Shown: positions 16,831 through 25,965, numbered from the stretch's first letter. The stretch is DNA of 64,000 nt from Chryseobacterium indologenes (GCA_001013295.1 LAZY01000012.1:30524-94523), one strand, 5' to 3'. Numbers and translations are program-made. The notes: generated from the sequence alone by a model not told the origin.

Positions 16831-18174
16831 ATGCGAAAAATTTTACTACAGGCAACATTAGTTGTCCTTCCCGTATTGGGCTACAGTCAGATATTCCAGG
16901 AAGATTTTGATGGCAACGGCCCCGGTATTGCAGCCTGGACGGTTATTGATGCCGACGGACTAACTCCGGCTTCCGGCGTCGATTTTATCACCAATGGATG
17001 GAACCGTATCGACCGGGAAGGTGCTGATGGAAGCTTTGGTGGCCCGGCAGGTAATTATGCCGCCATGAGTACTTCATGGTACGATCCTGAAGGAACTTCC
17101 AACGATTGGCTGATTTCTCCACAAATAGCAGTGTCAGGTGCTTCTCCTACCCTATACTGGGATGTAAAAGCTCAGGACCCGGATTATCCGGATGGCTACA
17201 AAATAATGCTCTCTCCTACCGGAGGAAATACCATTGCAGATTTTACAGTGGAGCTTTATAACACAGCAGGTGAAAATTTCTGGTGGACAAGCCGTGCACT
17301 AAGCCTGACTCCTTATATTGGCCAGAATGTAAGAATTGCGTTTGTTAACAACAGCAATAATATGTTCATGCTGATCGTTGACAATATCAAAGTAGATTAC
17401 ACTTATACACAACCTCCTATCAGCCATTGCGGACCTTTGAGCTTTGTCGGCTTCTTCGGAGATCCTGCCGATGAGCCCATTACTTTGGTCAACTTTGCAG
17501 GAATCAACAACGTAACCAGTAATGAAGTAGGTATAGGGGTATCTCATGAATATTTCCTCAATCAAATCGCTACTGTTACCCAGGGGCAATCCTACGACAT
17601 TACACTGAAAGGCAATACAGGCGGAGACTGGGAAAACAGTTTTGTTGTATTTATAGACTGGAACCAGAATGGTACTTTGAATGATCCTGGCGAGGTATAT
17701 GAAGTGACACAAACCATACAGAATTCTGATGGTATGGATGCTATTCAGGCAGTACAGTCCATAGCCGTTCCTGCAGATGCACTCCCTGGAAATGCAAGAA
17801 TGAGGGTAAAAAAACTATATGGAACAGTTGATGACGATCCTAGTCTGATACAACCTTGTAATGGAGGCGCTTTTGGCCAGGCTGAAGACTATACCGTCAA
17901 TGTCATTGCTTCTTCTATGAGCACAAGTGAGGTAGCTAAGAAAAATACTTCTTTCAAAGTATATCCGAATCCTGTAACGAACACTCTTAGTATTGACTCA
18001 CAGTCAAAAGTAAAATCAGTAAGTATATTTGATGGTACCGGCAGAAATGTATTAACTTCTGAAATTAATCAAGCTAAATTCAATCTGGATTTGTCTAAAT
18101 TGAGCTCAGGAACCTATATTGTAACCGCACAGACAGAAAATGGACCACAGTCTACAAAAGTGATTAAGAAATAA
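16831..18174 (+). CDS. Secreted T9SS substrate: choice-of-anchor J, GEVED and type A sorting domains
   Basis: This 447 aa protein has a signal peptide (MRKILLQATLVVLPVLGYSQ). It is followed by a choice-of-anchor J (cleaved-adhesin/MAM-like) jelly-roll at about 20-195, with GNYAAMSTSWYDP and NDWLISPQI blocks. A GEVED domain at about 200-355 shows VVFIDWNQNGTLNDPGEVY. The C-terminal type A T9SS sorting domain at about 375-447 shows VYPNPVTNTLSI, LSSGTYIV and the terminal TKVIKK. It is therefore expected to be secreted by the type IX system. It contains no protease or glycosidase domain and is probably adhesin-like. Confidence 0.92.
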   Translation: MRKILLQATLVVLPVLGYSQIFQEDFDGNGPGIAAWTVIDADGLTPASGVDFITNGWNRIDREGADGSFGGPAGNYAAMSTSWYDPEGTSNDWLISPQIAVSGASPTLYWDVKAQDPDYPDGYKIMLSPTGGNTIADFTVELYNTAGENFWWTSRALSLTPYIGQNVRIAFVNNSNNMFMLIVDNIKVDYTYTQPPISHCGPLSFVGFFGDPADEPITLVNFAGINNVTSNEVGIGVSHEYFLNQIATVTQGQSYDITLKGNTGGDWENSFVVFIDWNQNGTLNDPGEVYEVTQTIQNSDGMDAIQAVQSIAVPADALPGNARMRVKKLYGTVDDDPSLIQPCNGGAFGQAEDYTVNVIASSMSTSEVAKKNTSFKVYPNPVTNTLSIDSQSKVKSVSIFDGTGRNVLTSEINQAKFNLDLSKLSSGTYIVTAQTENGPQSTKVIKK

Positions 18175-18195
18175 TAGTCAAAAAAAATAGCCATT

Positions 18196-18228
18196 AAAAA
18201 AGACCTGTTTATTTACAGGTCTTTTTTA
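18196..18228. terminator. Bidirectional terminator overlapping a gene end
   Basis: AAAAAGACCTGT / ACAGGTCTTTTT form a stem around TTATTT, flanked by A and T runs. It follows the 16831-18174 gene on plus. On minus it overlaps the last codons and stop (18209-18211) of the convergent gene, so those codons are part of the hairpin. Confidence 0.88.
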
Positions 18229-18814
18229 GCATAATCTTCAGATCTTTCATTGCTTCCAATAAATTGGCTGCTGCTTCGTAATCTGTCATTTTAATAACAA
18301 GTTTGCTTAGTTCTCTTTTGGAACTTGTTATTTTATAGGTGACAATATTCAGATATGCGATATTATCTTTTCGTTTTGAAATATTGTGAAATGTCACTAC
18401 CTTACTCATATCCCATGAATCACCTTCATGAACAACACGTCCTTTTTTATTCAATGAATTGATCCTGATGTTGTCACCTTCAAATTCAGCATGCAGAGAC
18501 AAATCATTTCTGTCACGGTCAATCCCGTATTCATTAATATTGGAAGTGATAAAATGCATGGCTTCTTCCAGTGTTTTATATTTCCCTAATACTTCAGTTT
18601 TTCCGTTATTGTAAGTAATCTGATATACTTCGGATTTATCTAAAGAATGCATAGGACCTTCAAGATTGTCCAATTCTTTATACGTAATAGTGGTAGGACC
18701 TATTTCTATAAGCTTAACTTCCAGATCTGTCCCATTTTTCCTGGAAATTTTATCCTGTGCATAAGTAAGTGTTCCCATTACTAATAATGGTGCCATGTAG
18801 ATTCGCGCTTTCAT
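18209..18814 (-). CDS. Exported protein of unknown function
   Basis: This 201 aa protein has a likely signal peptide (MKARIYMAPLLVMGTLTYAQ). The N-terminal part (KISRKNGTDLEVKLIEIGPTTITYK, here cited as landmark ISRKNGTDLEVKLIEIG) resembles the short beta-rich repeat often seen in Bacteroidota exported proteins that 'translate' a keyword such as KTEVLGKY. The rest has mixed beta strands and an alpha-helical C-terminus. No enzyme motif was seen. It stands alone between the T9SS gene and the ribosomal genes. Confidence 0.72.
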   Translation of the reverse strand: MKARIYMAPLLVMGTLTYAQDKISRKNGTDLEVKLIEIGPTTITYKELDNLEGPMHSLDKSEVYQITYNNGKTEVLGKYKTLEEAMHFITSNINEYGIDRDRNDLSLHAEFEGDNIRINSLNKKGRVVHEGDSWDMSKVVTFHNISKRKDNIAYLNIVTYKITSSKRELSKLVIKMTDYEAAANLLEAMKDLKIMLKKTCK

Positions 18815-18916
18815 GAGTTAAAATTATGTTCTGTGAAAATTTCATTACGAAAATACAAAAATCAACTGATATTGAACAACCACGCTCCACAACCCTTAAT
18901 TATTTCACCAAGACTC

Positions 18917-18947
18917 TTGCATATAAGAAATATATTTTCTACTTTTG
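18917..18947 (+). promoter_or_regulatory. Promoter of rpsF-rpsR
   Basis: TTG (18917-18919), 20 bases, then TACTTTTG (18940-18947), 34 bases before the rpsF start. Fits TTG-N17-23-TANNTTTG. Confidence 0.7.
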
Positions 18948-18981
18948 CACCTCGAAATAATTAACAAATTTATTTAACATT

Positions 18982-19323
18982 ATGAACAATTACGAAACTG
19001 TTTTCATTTTAACTCCCGTTCTATCTGAGTCACAGGTAGAGGAAGCAGTGAACAAGTATGTAGATCTTATCAAAGAAAAGAACTGCGAAATCGTTGCTAA
19101 AGAAAACTGGGGATTGAAAAAATTAGCTTACCCTATCCAATTGAAAAAGAACGGGTTCTATACTCTAATCGAATTCAAAGGAGAAGGTAGTGTAGTGGCT
19201 GATTTAGAATTAGCATTTAAGCGTGACGAGAGAGTAATCCGTTACCTTACTACAAAACTTGACAAGCACGCTGTTGAGTATGCTGTAACTAGAAGAGCTA
19301 AAGTAAAAGCAGCTAAAGCTTAA
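18982..19323 (+). CDS. rpsF: 30S ribosomal protein S6
   Basis: This 113 aa protein has the length and fold signature of bS6: [16 protein letters not shown] at the N-terminus, [12 protein letters not shown] in the middle and [16 protein letters not shown] near the end. bS6 binds the central domain of 16S rRNA together with bS18, encoded next. The rpsF-rpsR order and the 33-base spacing are the classic arrangement. Confidence 0.98.
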   Translation: MNNYETVFILTPVLSESQVEEAVNKYVDLIKEKNCEIVAKENWGLKKLAYPIQLKKNGFYTLIEFKGEGSVVADLELAFKRDERVIRYLTTKLDKHAVEYAVTRRAKVKAAKA

Positions 19324-19356
19324 TTAATTAACCCTATTTTTTAAAAAAGACAAGAC

Positions 19357-19659
19357 ATGGCAATAGATGAAATGGCTAAACAAGCCTCAGCTGGAGGAGA
19401 ATCAGAAGTAAAATTCCTTACTCCGCTTGATATCAATACAAAATCTGAAAAGAAATATTGTAGATTCAAAAAATACGGAATTAAGCACGTTGATTACAAA
19501 GACGCTGATTTCTTATTACAATTCGTTAACGAGCAAGGTAAAATCTTACCAAGAAGATACACTGGAACTTCTTTAAAATACCAAAGAAAAGTTTCTGCTG
19601 CTATCAAAAGAGCAAGACACCTTGCATTACTACCATACGTAGCTGACTTATTAAAGTAA
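19357..19659 (+). CDS. rpsR: 30S ribosomal protein S18
   Basis: This 100 aa protein matches bS18: [38 protein letters not shown], then [21 protein letters not shown]. An extra N-terminal stretch of about 20 residues ([20 protein letters not shown]) precedes the core, as is common in Bacteroidota. The protein pairs with bS6 on the 30S platform. A terminator-like hairpin directly follows the gene. Confidence 0.98.
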   Translation: MAIDEMAKQASAGGESEVKFLTPLDINTKSEKKYCRFKKYGIKHVDYKDADFLLQFVNEQGKILPRRYTGTSLKYQRKVSAAIKRARHLALLPYVADLLK

Positions 19660-19674
19660 GATATAAAGAAACAA

Positions 19675-19713
19675 GAAGAAAGAGAAAAGACTTCGGTCAT
19701 TTTCTCTTTTTTT
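19675..19713 (+). terminator. Terminator or attenuator between rpsR and rplI
   Basis: AAAGAGAAAAGAC and GTCATTTTCTCTTT form a stem closed by the stable TTCG tetraloop (one bulged A), followed by seven Ts. It could separate rplI from rpsF-rpsR or partly attenuate read-through. Confidence 0.85.
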
Positions 19714-19839
19714 AAGTTGCTGAATAAATAATTAATTCTAACGATTTTTAGATTAAAGAAAAGAAATAATTTCTAAGACATCAGTCTTTTTTCTTTTTTC
19801 TTTGTTCTTTTCTCTAAAACTAAAAAACGGACAACAACA

Positions 19840-20343
19840 ATGGAAATTATCCTAAAAAAAGACGTAGAAAACTTAGGACTTGAGTTTGATACAGTAAACG
19901 TAAAGCCAGGTTATGCTAGAAACTTCTTAATTCCTCAAGGAATTGCTCTTTTAGCTACCCCTAAAAACAAAGCTGCTTTAGAAGCTACATTAGAAGCTAG
20001 AAAAGAAGAAGAGGCTAAATTAATCGCTGCTGCTAACGCTGTAGTTGAGCAATTGAAGAAAACTTCTATCACTATCCCTGCAAAAGTAGGTGCTGGTGAT
20101 AAATTATTCGGATCTATCAACAATGCTGATCTATCTGCTGCTTTAGAAAAAGCTGGTGTTTCTGTAGAGAAAAAATATATCAAAATTCCTGGTAACACAA
20201 TCAAGAGAACTGGTAAATTTGCTGCTCTTATCAGACTTCACAGAAATGTTGAGTACAACTACGAATTCGACATCGTTTCTGACGCTCCAGTTGTAGCTGC
20301 TCCTGCTGCTAAGAAGGAAGAGGCTAAATCTGAAGAAGCTTAA
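19840..20343 (+). CDS. rplI: 50S ribosomal protein L9
   Basis: This 167 aa protein matches bL9. The N-terminal RNA-binding domain begins MEIILKKDVENLGLEFDTVNVKPGYARNFLIPQG (cited landmarks VNVKPGYARNFLIPQG). A long connecting helix rich in Ala, Glu and Lys follows, and then the C-terminal domain with GAGDKLFGSI and IKRTGKFAALIRLH. An extra alanine/lysine/glutamate tail (about 15 residues) follows the usual end. In many genomes rplI follows rpsR directly. Here a strong hairpin and a pyrimidine-rich leader of about 120 bases separate them. Confidence 0.98.
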   Translation: MEIILKKDVENLGLEFDTVNVKPGYARNFLIPQGIALLATPKNKAALEATLEARKEEEAKLIAAANAVVEQLKKTSITIPAKVGAGDKLFGSINNADLSAALEKAGVSVEKKYIKIPGNTIKRTGKFAALIRLHRNVEYNYEFDIVSDAPVVAAPAAKKEEAKSEEA

Positions 20344-20370
20344 TAAGCGACTGAGAATTTCTCACCATAC

Positions 20371-20401
20371 AAACCACTTCAATTTTTGAAGTGGTTTTTT
20401 T
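20371..20401 (+). terminator. Terminator of rplI
   Basis: AACCACTTCAA / TTGAAGTGGTT with a short T loop and a T-run, 28 bases after the stop. Confidence 0.9.
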
Positions 20402-20429
20402 GTGATATTACCCGTTATCAACTACCCCG

Positions 20430-20619
20430 TCTTTTTGCAAACCAAAAAGCCCCCCCTTCAGAGAAGGGGAACATGGAGCGGGTTAATCGATATTATTCGG
20501 GATTGTTTGTAATTCTTTTGTCCTTTACAACAGCGCATCACCTCTCTATTATCCAGGACCACGCATCTCGCAACTCGTACCCCGTTATCCACACCACAAC
20601 GCTCCGCCCTCAAACCTAT
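20430..20619. repeat. Repeat-like C-rich intergenic DNA
   Basis: The 190 bases hold no supported gene. They contain a small palindrome (CCCCTTCAGAGAAGGGG, 20453-20469) and a C/A-rich tract (GCATCTCGCAACTCGTACCC and neighbours). It is compositionally unlike the surrounding AT-rich spacers and similar in style to interspersed intergenic repeats. An ORF reading through it into the next gene is a shadow of the AraC gene. Confidence 0.45.
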
Positions 20620-21426
20620 CTACCTATCTCCTCTCAGTTTCTGCTGATATTCCGTAGGAGCTACTCCGATGACTTTTTTGAAAATATTGCTGAAAGAAGA
20701 CAGACTATTGTATCCCACCATCATGGCAATCTCGTACATATTGTATTTTCCTTCCAGCATCAGCTCAAGAGAGCGGGTAATTCTCAGGGCACGCAGAAAG
20801 CGAACGTAATTCATGCCCAAAATCTCTTTAAATTTCCTGGAAAGGGTTCTTGTGCTCATACCAAACTCTTTGGCCGTGGATTCAATTGTAAGAGGCTTCT
20901 CCAGGTTGGCGTGAATATACCTTGCAATCTTTAGCAGAGTTTCATCTTTTGGAAAAGGATGCTGAACGGGAAACGCCAGTTTTTTATCTCTTTTCTCCGG
21001 CAAAACCCCTTTTAAGGCTTTGAGGAAATCATATTTTGAACCATCATTTTTTGTGATTTTCCCATCCCAGTCTTTAGTATATAAAATCATTTCTCTAAGC
21101 AGCTCATTGACTGAATAAATATTAATTTCATCAAAAAAGCCACTTTCATTTTCTTCTTTTTTAAAATAAAAATTATACAGATCTACTTTGGGGCTGGTGG
21201 AAAAAAGATAATGAGGCGTCCCTGCCGGAATCCACATAAAGCATCTCGCAGGAAGATACCAATGTTTGAGATCTGTAAAAACATGTACAATACCGCCTTC
21301 TGCATAAACTAATTGTGCAGAACTATGGTAATGAATATCGGTTGTAATATTTCCTGTGAGCACATGATATACATAAAATTCTGCATCTTCATCTTCTACT
21401 GCTGTAAAATGGCTGTCATTCATCAT
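20620..21426 (-). CDS. AraC-family transcriptional regulator
   Basis: This 268 aa protein has an N-terminal cupin-type effector domain (about 15-110: DIHYHSSAQLVYAEGG and FMWIPAGTPHYLF). The C-terminal AraC DNA-binding domain (about 165-262) has two helix-turn-helix units. The first is LTIESTAKEFGMSTRTLSRKF and the second is YEIAMMVGYNSLSSFSNIFKK, ending GVAPTEYQ. It is divergently transcribed from the tolC-hlyD-MFS operon across 133 bases, which suggests that it regulates the efflux operon and itself. The inducer is unknown. Confidence 0.93.
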   Translation of the reverse strand: MMNDSHFTAVEDEDAEFYVYHVLTGNITTDIHYHSSAQLVYAEGGIVHVFTDLKHWYLPARCFMWIPAGTPHYLFSTSPKVDLYNFYFKKEENESGFFDEINIYSVNELLREMILYTKDWDGKITKNDGSKYDFLKALKGVLPEKRDKKLAFPVQHPFPKDETLLKIARYIHANLEKPLTIESTAKEFGMSTRTLSRKFKEILGMNYVRFLRALRITRSLELMLEGKYNMYEIAMMVGYNSLSSFSNIFKKVIGVAPTEYQQKLRGDR

Positions 21427-21559
21427 ATAAAGATAAGAAGAATTTTTAAAATGGCGTAAATGAGCAAATCTTTTTCTCTTTTCACAAATAGAGTCCCCTG
21501 GTCCACGTCGTAACTTTGCTGCATCAAAATCATTTTAGCAAAAATCCTTTAATTAATTT
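21427..21559. promoter_or_regulatory. Divergent regulatory region between the AraC regulator and efflux operon
   Basis: The two start codons face away from each other across 133 bases, which must hold both promoters and probably the AraC-family operator. I did not find a pair of consensus TANNTTTG boxes or a clear direct repeat, so the sites are not placed. Confidence 0.5.
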
Positions 21560-22894
21560 ATGAATATAACACCTAACGCATGCAGTTATCTGTGCATTGC
21601 GTTGTGCTCATTATTGAGCAGTTTTTTACATTCACAGATGATAGATTATCAACATCTCGGCTTACAACAGGCTGTAGAGATTGGTTTAAAAAACAACAAA
21701 AATATACAGATAAGTCATCTGAAACATACAATGTCCGTGACCAAAGAGAAAGATCTCAAAATGGAAAAGCTTCCGGACATTGAATTTCATACCAGCTACA
21801 ATCAGGTTACCAACCTGTTTCAGCATCAGAACGGTGTATTCAACAAAGCCACAAAGTATGATGTGATCAATGGAATGTATGATTTTACCTTATCTGCCTC
21901 CATTCCGATTTATATGGGTGGCAAAATCAAAAATACCGAGAAAAAAGCGGCCATTGATGCTGAAATTTCAGCTTTAAAAACACATCTGGACGAAAGACAG
22001 CTTAAGATGGAGATCATTACCGCCTTCCTGCAGATCCATCATTTAAAAGAGCAGCAGAATCTTATCCATGATAAAATGAAAGAAGATTCTGTGAATATCA
22101 AACAGGTGAAGACCCTTAAAGCGAATGGTGTAGTCACCGTGAATGAAGTATTGAGAACGTCTTTGCAGCTTTCTAATCATACCATGAGCTGGACGGAACT
22201 GGATAATGATATTCAGATCGCAGAACATCAGCTGAAAACCATCCTTTCTCTTCCTGAAAATCAGGAAATGCATGTAGATACGGAAAATCTGATCTCCGAC
22301 AGTACTTCAGTACCCTATATTGATCAGCTTATGGAAAACGCTTTAGAAAAGAATGAGTCGGTAGAAATGACCCATAAAAATCTTTCTTTAAAGGAACTTG
22401 ATCAGAAAATCACAAAAGCGAATTATTTACCCAAAATTACCGCCGGTGGGGAATATTTTCTAAAGTATCCGAATATGATGTTCTTTCCGCCGGAACCCTA
22501 TGCTTACCGCTTGGGAATGATCGGCGTAAACCTTACCTATCCCATCGAAAATCTGTATAAAAACAAATACAGAATGCAGGAAGCCAGAGAAAATATTGAT
22601 CTCGCCAAACTACAGATAGAGGAAAATGAAGAAAAGATCAGGCATAATGTGTATGAAGCTTATAAAAAGTTCGAAGAAACTGATCAGAAAGTAAAAATTG
22701 CTGAGGAAGCTATCCACCAGGCAAAGGAAAACTATCGTATTGTAAAAACAAAATACGCGAATAAATTAAGCCTGATCACCGAGCTTATCGATGCAGACAA
22801 TACTTATCTGGAAGCTGAATCTAATCTTATTTCCGTAAAAATTAACCGACAACTTAAATATTATCAACTCCAATATACGATTGGAAACTTATAA
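21560..22894 (+). CDS. TolC-family outer-membrane efflux protein
   Basis: This 444 aa protein has a signal-like N-terminus (CSYLCIALCSLLSSFLHSQ). The rest is long alpha-helical hairpins with repeated LQQAVEIGLKNNKNIQI- and ENYRIVKTKYANKLSLITELIDADNTYLEAE-type blocks, the hallmark of TolC-family trimers. It would form the outer-membrane duct of the tripartite pump completed by the next two genes. hlyD starts 5 bases after it, so coupling is tight. Confidence 0.92.
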   Translation: MNITPNACSYLCIALCSLLSSFLHSQMIDYQHLGLQQAVEIGLKNNKNIQISHLKHTMSVTKEKDLKMEKLPDIEFHTSYNQVTNLFQHQNGVFNKATKYDVINGMYDFTLSASIPIYMGGKIKNTEKKAAIDAEISALKTHLDERQLKMEIITAFLQIHHLKEQQNLIHDKMKEDSVNIKQVKTLKANGVVTVNEVLRTSLQLSNHTMSWTELDNDIQIAEHQLKTILSLPENQEMHVDTENLISDSTSVPYIDQLMENALEKNESVEMTHKNLSLKELDQKITKANYLPKITAGGEYFLKYPNMMFFPPEPYAYRLGMIGVNLTYPIENLYKNKYRMQEARENIDLAKLQIEENEEKIRHNVYEAYKKFEETDQKVKIAEEAIHQAKENYRIVKTKYANKLSLITELIDADNTYLEAESNLISVKINRQLKYYQLQYTIGNL

Positions 22895-22899
22895 AAACT

Positions 22900-23946
22900 A
22901 TGGCACAGAAACAACTGACACGAAAGGAAAAAAGAATCAACAGGAGCATTACCGTACTGGCCTGGATCCTGATCATCAGCGGTATTACGGGGATGGTAAG
23001 TTTTTATCTTTTTTCGAGAAGAAATGTTACCACTAATGACGCACAGATCGAACAATATATTACTCCGGTATCAAGCAAGGTTTCAGGTTTCATCAAGACC
23101 ATAAAGTTTAATGAAAATCAGTTGGTACATAAAGGAGACACCTTAATCATCATAGACAACAGAGAATTTGTCAACCAGGTACACATGGCTGAAGCGAATC
23201 TTCATACGAATAAAGCCACGGTTGCCACTATTGAAAGCGGGGTGAATACCAAAGAAAGTGACACAAAAATCATCGATGCCAAAATTGCATCTGCCCGCAT
23301 CGACATCTGGCGTACTGAACAGGATTTTAAAAGATATAAAAACCTTCTGGCAGAAGATGCCGCCACAGAACAGGAATTTGAAAATATAAAAGCTTCTTAC
23401 GAACAGTCAAAAGCCAACCTTCTGGCTCTGGAACAACAGAAAAATGCAGTGAAAGCCGGAGCCAGCGAACAACAGACAAAAGTAGCCCCCGTCAAAAGCC
23501 AGATCCAGCAAAGTTCTGCCAGTCTCAATAACGCTAAACTTTTTCTTTCTTATACCATCATTACGGCACCTTATGATGGCTGGGTTGGGAAAAAGACCAT
23601 CCAGGAAGGACAACTGATCAAGGAAGGTCAGGCCTTGGTACAGATCGTAAGCAAAGAAAAATGGATCATCGCCAATTATAAGGAAACACAGCTTGGACAG
23701 ATCGATCAGAAGCAGGAAGTAACAATCACCGCTGATGCGTATCCGGGTATTGAATTTAAAGGAAAAATCCTTTCTGTTTCTCCTGCCTCAGGTTCTCAGT
23801 TTTCGTTGGTAAAACCGGACAATGCCACTGGAAACTTTGTTAAGATCGAACAGCGTTTTCCTGTAAAAATCATTCTTGACAATAATAAAGATAATGAAAA
23901 ACTGCTTTCCGGAATGAATGTTCTGGTGAGTGCGAAGAAGGTTTGA
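22900..23946 (+). CDS. HlyD/EmrA-family periplasmic adaptor protein
   Basis: This 348 aa protein has one N-terminal membrane anchor (about residues 15-37), a lipoyl-like half (ITPVSSKVSGFIKTIKF, LVHKGDTLIIID), a coiled-coil hairpin at about 75-190, the second lipoyl half (ITAPYDGWVGKKTIQEGQLI) and a beta-barrel domain. This is the EmrA-type adaptor that bridges an MFS pump to TolC. Its position between tolC and an MFS gene agrees. Confidence 0.94.
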   Translation: MAQKQLTRKEKRINRSITVLAWILIISGITGMVSFYLFSRRNVTTNDAQIEQYITPVSSKVSGFIKTIKFNENQLVHKGDTLIIIDNREFVNQVHMAEANLHTNKATVATIESGVNTKESDTKIIDAKIASARIDIWRTEQDFKRYKNLLAEDAATEQEFENIKASYEQSKANLLALEQQKNAVKAGASEQQTKVAPVKSQIQQSSASLNNAKLFLSYTIITAPYDGWVGKKTIQEGQLIKEGQALVQIVSKEKWIIANYKETQLGQIDQKQEVTITADAYPGIEFKGKILSVSPASGSQFSLVKPDNATGNFVKIEQRFPVKIILDNNKDNEKLLSGMNVLVSAKKV

Positions 23947-24009
23947 GGATATTAGAGTATAAAAATATCCGACTTATAATCATTTTTAAATCTTTAAACT
24001 AAAATTTTC

Positions 24010-24120
24010 TGCGAAAAGGCAAAACCGCAAAATCACAAATCTGCCCATTTTTTCTTAAAGCATATTTGTCATTTTACCTTTTTACTCTTTTTTTACTCTT
24101 TGCTCTTTTGTCTTTTCGCA
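24010..24120. repeat. 111-bp MITE-like element with 15-bp inverted ends
   Basis: Left end TGCGAAAAGGCAAAA (24010-24024) and right end TTTTGTCTTTTCGCA (24106-24120) are inverted copies with one mismatch. The interior is AT-rich and non-coding. It lies in the hlyD-MFS spacer, so the operon's mRNA would contain the foldable element. Confidence 0.6.
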
Positions 24121-24222
24121 ATTTTTAAATCTTATTAAAATAGCCAAACGGCACAAAAATAAATTGCTCATAACCTTTATTAATTGACAGGCAATTTTAC
24201 CTTTTTGCTTTCCCAAAAAATT

Positions 24223-25785
24223 ATGCAACACAATACAGTTTATCATCAATGGGTACCACAATGGCTGAAACTGCCGCTTCTTATTCTGGCGCTGTTTCCC
24301 CACCTGATGTTGTTGTCGCTTTTACATTCGAATAGCGCCTTCACTTCTTCTTTTATGGATGTTGATTCAGATGACATCCAATATTTAATGATTTTGATGT
24401 ATGGGACATTTGTGGTTACCCTTTTAGTTTTACAACGGTTTATGGCGTATTTCAGTGTGAAATATTATGTTTTGCTGATGTCTTCTGTTTCCGTTCTCAT
24501 TCTTTATGTTTTATCTGTGACGAATGATTATCATGTCATCCTGGTTATCCGGTTTCTGGAAGGGATTTTCGGATTACTGGAAGGGGCTATTTTTCTGCCT
24601 CTGATCATTGCCGAACTGAAAACAAGACACGCCAAAGTTCTTGCTTACCTTTTTATGTATGCCATCATGCTTACCGGTGGTACCATAACCACTTCCCTGC
24701 TGAAATCAAGTATTGAGGATTACGATTTTCAGCATATGATCCTCATGATGGTGTATTTTCATGTATTTGTACTGATCATCGGGATTGCGATCTTTAATAA
24801 AAACAGATTCTTCCCTAAAAAACCACTGTATCAGTTAGATGTTACCAGTTGGTTTTTGCTTTGGGTATGTCTTCAGGCTGGTGGTTATGCTATCATTTAT
24901 GGTAAAAGGCTGATGTGGTTTGAATCCGATACCATTATCATGTGTCTGTTTATATTCCTTCTTTCGGGAGGATTGTTTATGCTTAAGCAGAGAAACTCCA
25001 AAAGACCTTTGTTCCATTTTGAAGTTTTCAGTTCAAAAAATGTCATTGCAGGAATGATTCTCTTTTTCATTTTTTACCTGATCCGTTCAGGGTTGAATAA
25101 TGTGTACAGCATCATGGCAACGGTATGGAAATGGCCGTGGGATTACATCGTCAATATTCAATACTGGAATGTAGCGGGAACACTTCTCGGAGTTTTCTTA
25201 TCAGGAATCTGTCTGGTAAAAGGGGTTTCTTCAAGAATTGTTTTCTTCACAGGATTTCTGTTGCTTGCGATAGATTGTGCATGGTTTACCTATACTTTTT
25301 ATCCTGACACTACCCTTTCTGCCATATGTCCTCCTTTATTTCTGCAGGGAGTGGCACAGGGATTATTATTTACTCCGCTTGTTTTCTTTTTAATTTCAGG
25401 AATGCCTGAGGAATATGTTTCCAATGCTACTGCTTTAGGAACCACGACCCGTTTCTGGACCACTGCGATCGGCTATGCCTTAATGCAGAATCTGATGTTG
25501 TTTTTAACTTTAAAACATTCGGATACACTCAGTTTTAGCCTTACAGATACCAATCCGGTTTTCTACAGTCAATGGAACCAGCTTTTTGGAGCCAACCTTT
25601 CAAAACTGCCGGTAAATGAATCATTGTCAATGACTGCCGGAGCTTTTAAAGCCAAAATAGCGGCCCAATCGATCCTGCTTTCCAATATGGAGATTTTCAC
25701 AGGATTATTCTGGCTTGCTTTTATAACCGCGCTTCTGTTACTGCTTTATCATCCGGTAAAAATAGCCGTGAGGAATATTATGTAA
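24223..25785 (+). CDS. MFS efflux transporter (DHA2/EmrB-like)
   Basis: This 520 aa membrane protein is read from the ATG at 24223. An in-frame TTG 39 bases earlier is less likely. There are about 14 hydrophobic segments, consistent with the 14-helix DHA2 subfamily. RFLEGIFGLLEGAIFLPLI in helix 4 and an R-FW-TT-GYAL block in the C-terminal half are visible. With TolC and HlyD it would make an EmrAB-TolC-type tripartite pump. Key helix motifs of DHA2 are only loosely conserved, so the substrate cannot be predicted. Confidence 0.85.
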   Translation: MQHNTVYHQWVPQWLKLPLLILALFPHLMLLSLLHSNSAFTSSFMDVDSDDIQYLMILMYGTFVVTLLVLQRFMAYFSVKYYVLLMSSVSVLILYVLSVTNDYHVILVIRFLEGIFGLLEGAIFLPLIIAELKTRHAKVLAYLFMYAIMLTGGTITTSLLKSSIEDYDFQHMILMMVYFHVFVLIIGIAIFNKNRFFPKKPLYQLDVTSWFLLWVCLQAGGYAIIYGKRLMWFESDTIIMCLFIFLLSGGLFMLKQRNSKRPLFHFEVFSSKNVIAGMILFFIFYLIRSGLNNVYSIMATVWKWPWDYIVNIQYWNVAGTLLGVFLSGICLVKGVSSRIVFFTGFLLLAIDCAWFTYTFYPDTTLSAICPPLFLQGVAQGLLFTPLVFFLISGMPEEYVSNATALGTTTRFWTTAIGYALMQNLMLFLTLKHSDTLSFSLTDTNPVFYSQWNQLFGANLSKLPVNESLSMTAGAFKAKIAAQSILLSNMEIFTGLFWLAFITALLLLLYHPVKIAVRNIM

Positions 25786-25787
25786 AA

Positions 25788-25965
25788 TAGAAAGGAAGAT
25801 GGAGGCTGGAAGATGGGAGTTTCTTTTTGTCGTTTAGCTTCTGAGATCATTTTTAAGATAGTTAGTATTGAGATAATAAAATACTAAAATTGACATTAAG
25901 TCATTCTTGAAGACTTCATAAACTTCTAACTTCCAACTTCCCTCACCCAGCCTCACCCACTTTGG
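25788..25965. repeat. Purine-rich-TIR interspersed repeat, copy 2
   Basis: The 250-base gap 25786-26035 contains a left end AGGAAGATGGAGGCTGGAAG and a pyrimidine-rich right end (AACTTCTAACTTCCAACTTCC, about 25921-25941). Both match the ends of the elements near 4.6 and 50.2 kb. No ORF lies inside. Confidence 0.65.

Noticed and set aside
20386..20934. 182 aa plus-strand ORF after rplI
   Set aside because: It runs through repeat-like C-rich DNA and then antisense over the C-terminal helix-turn-helix part of the AraC gene. It has no domain.
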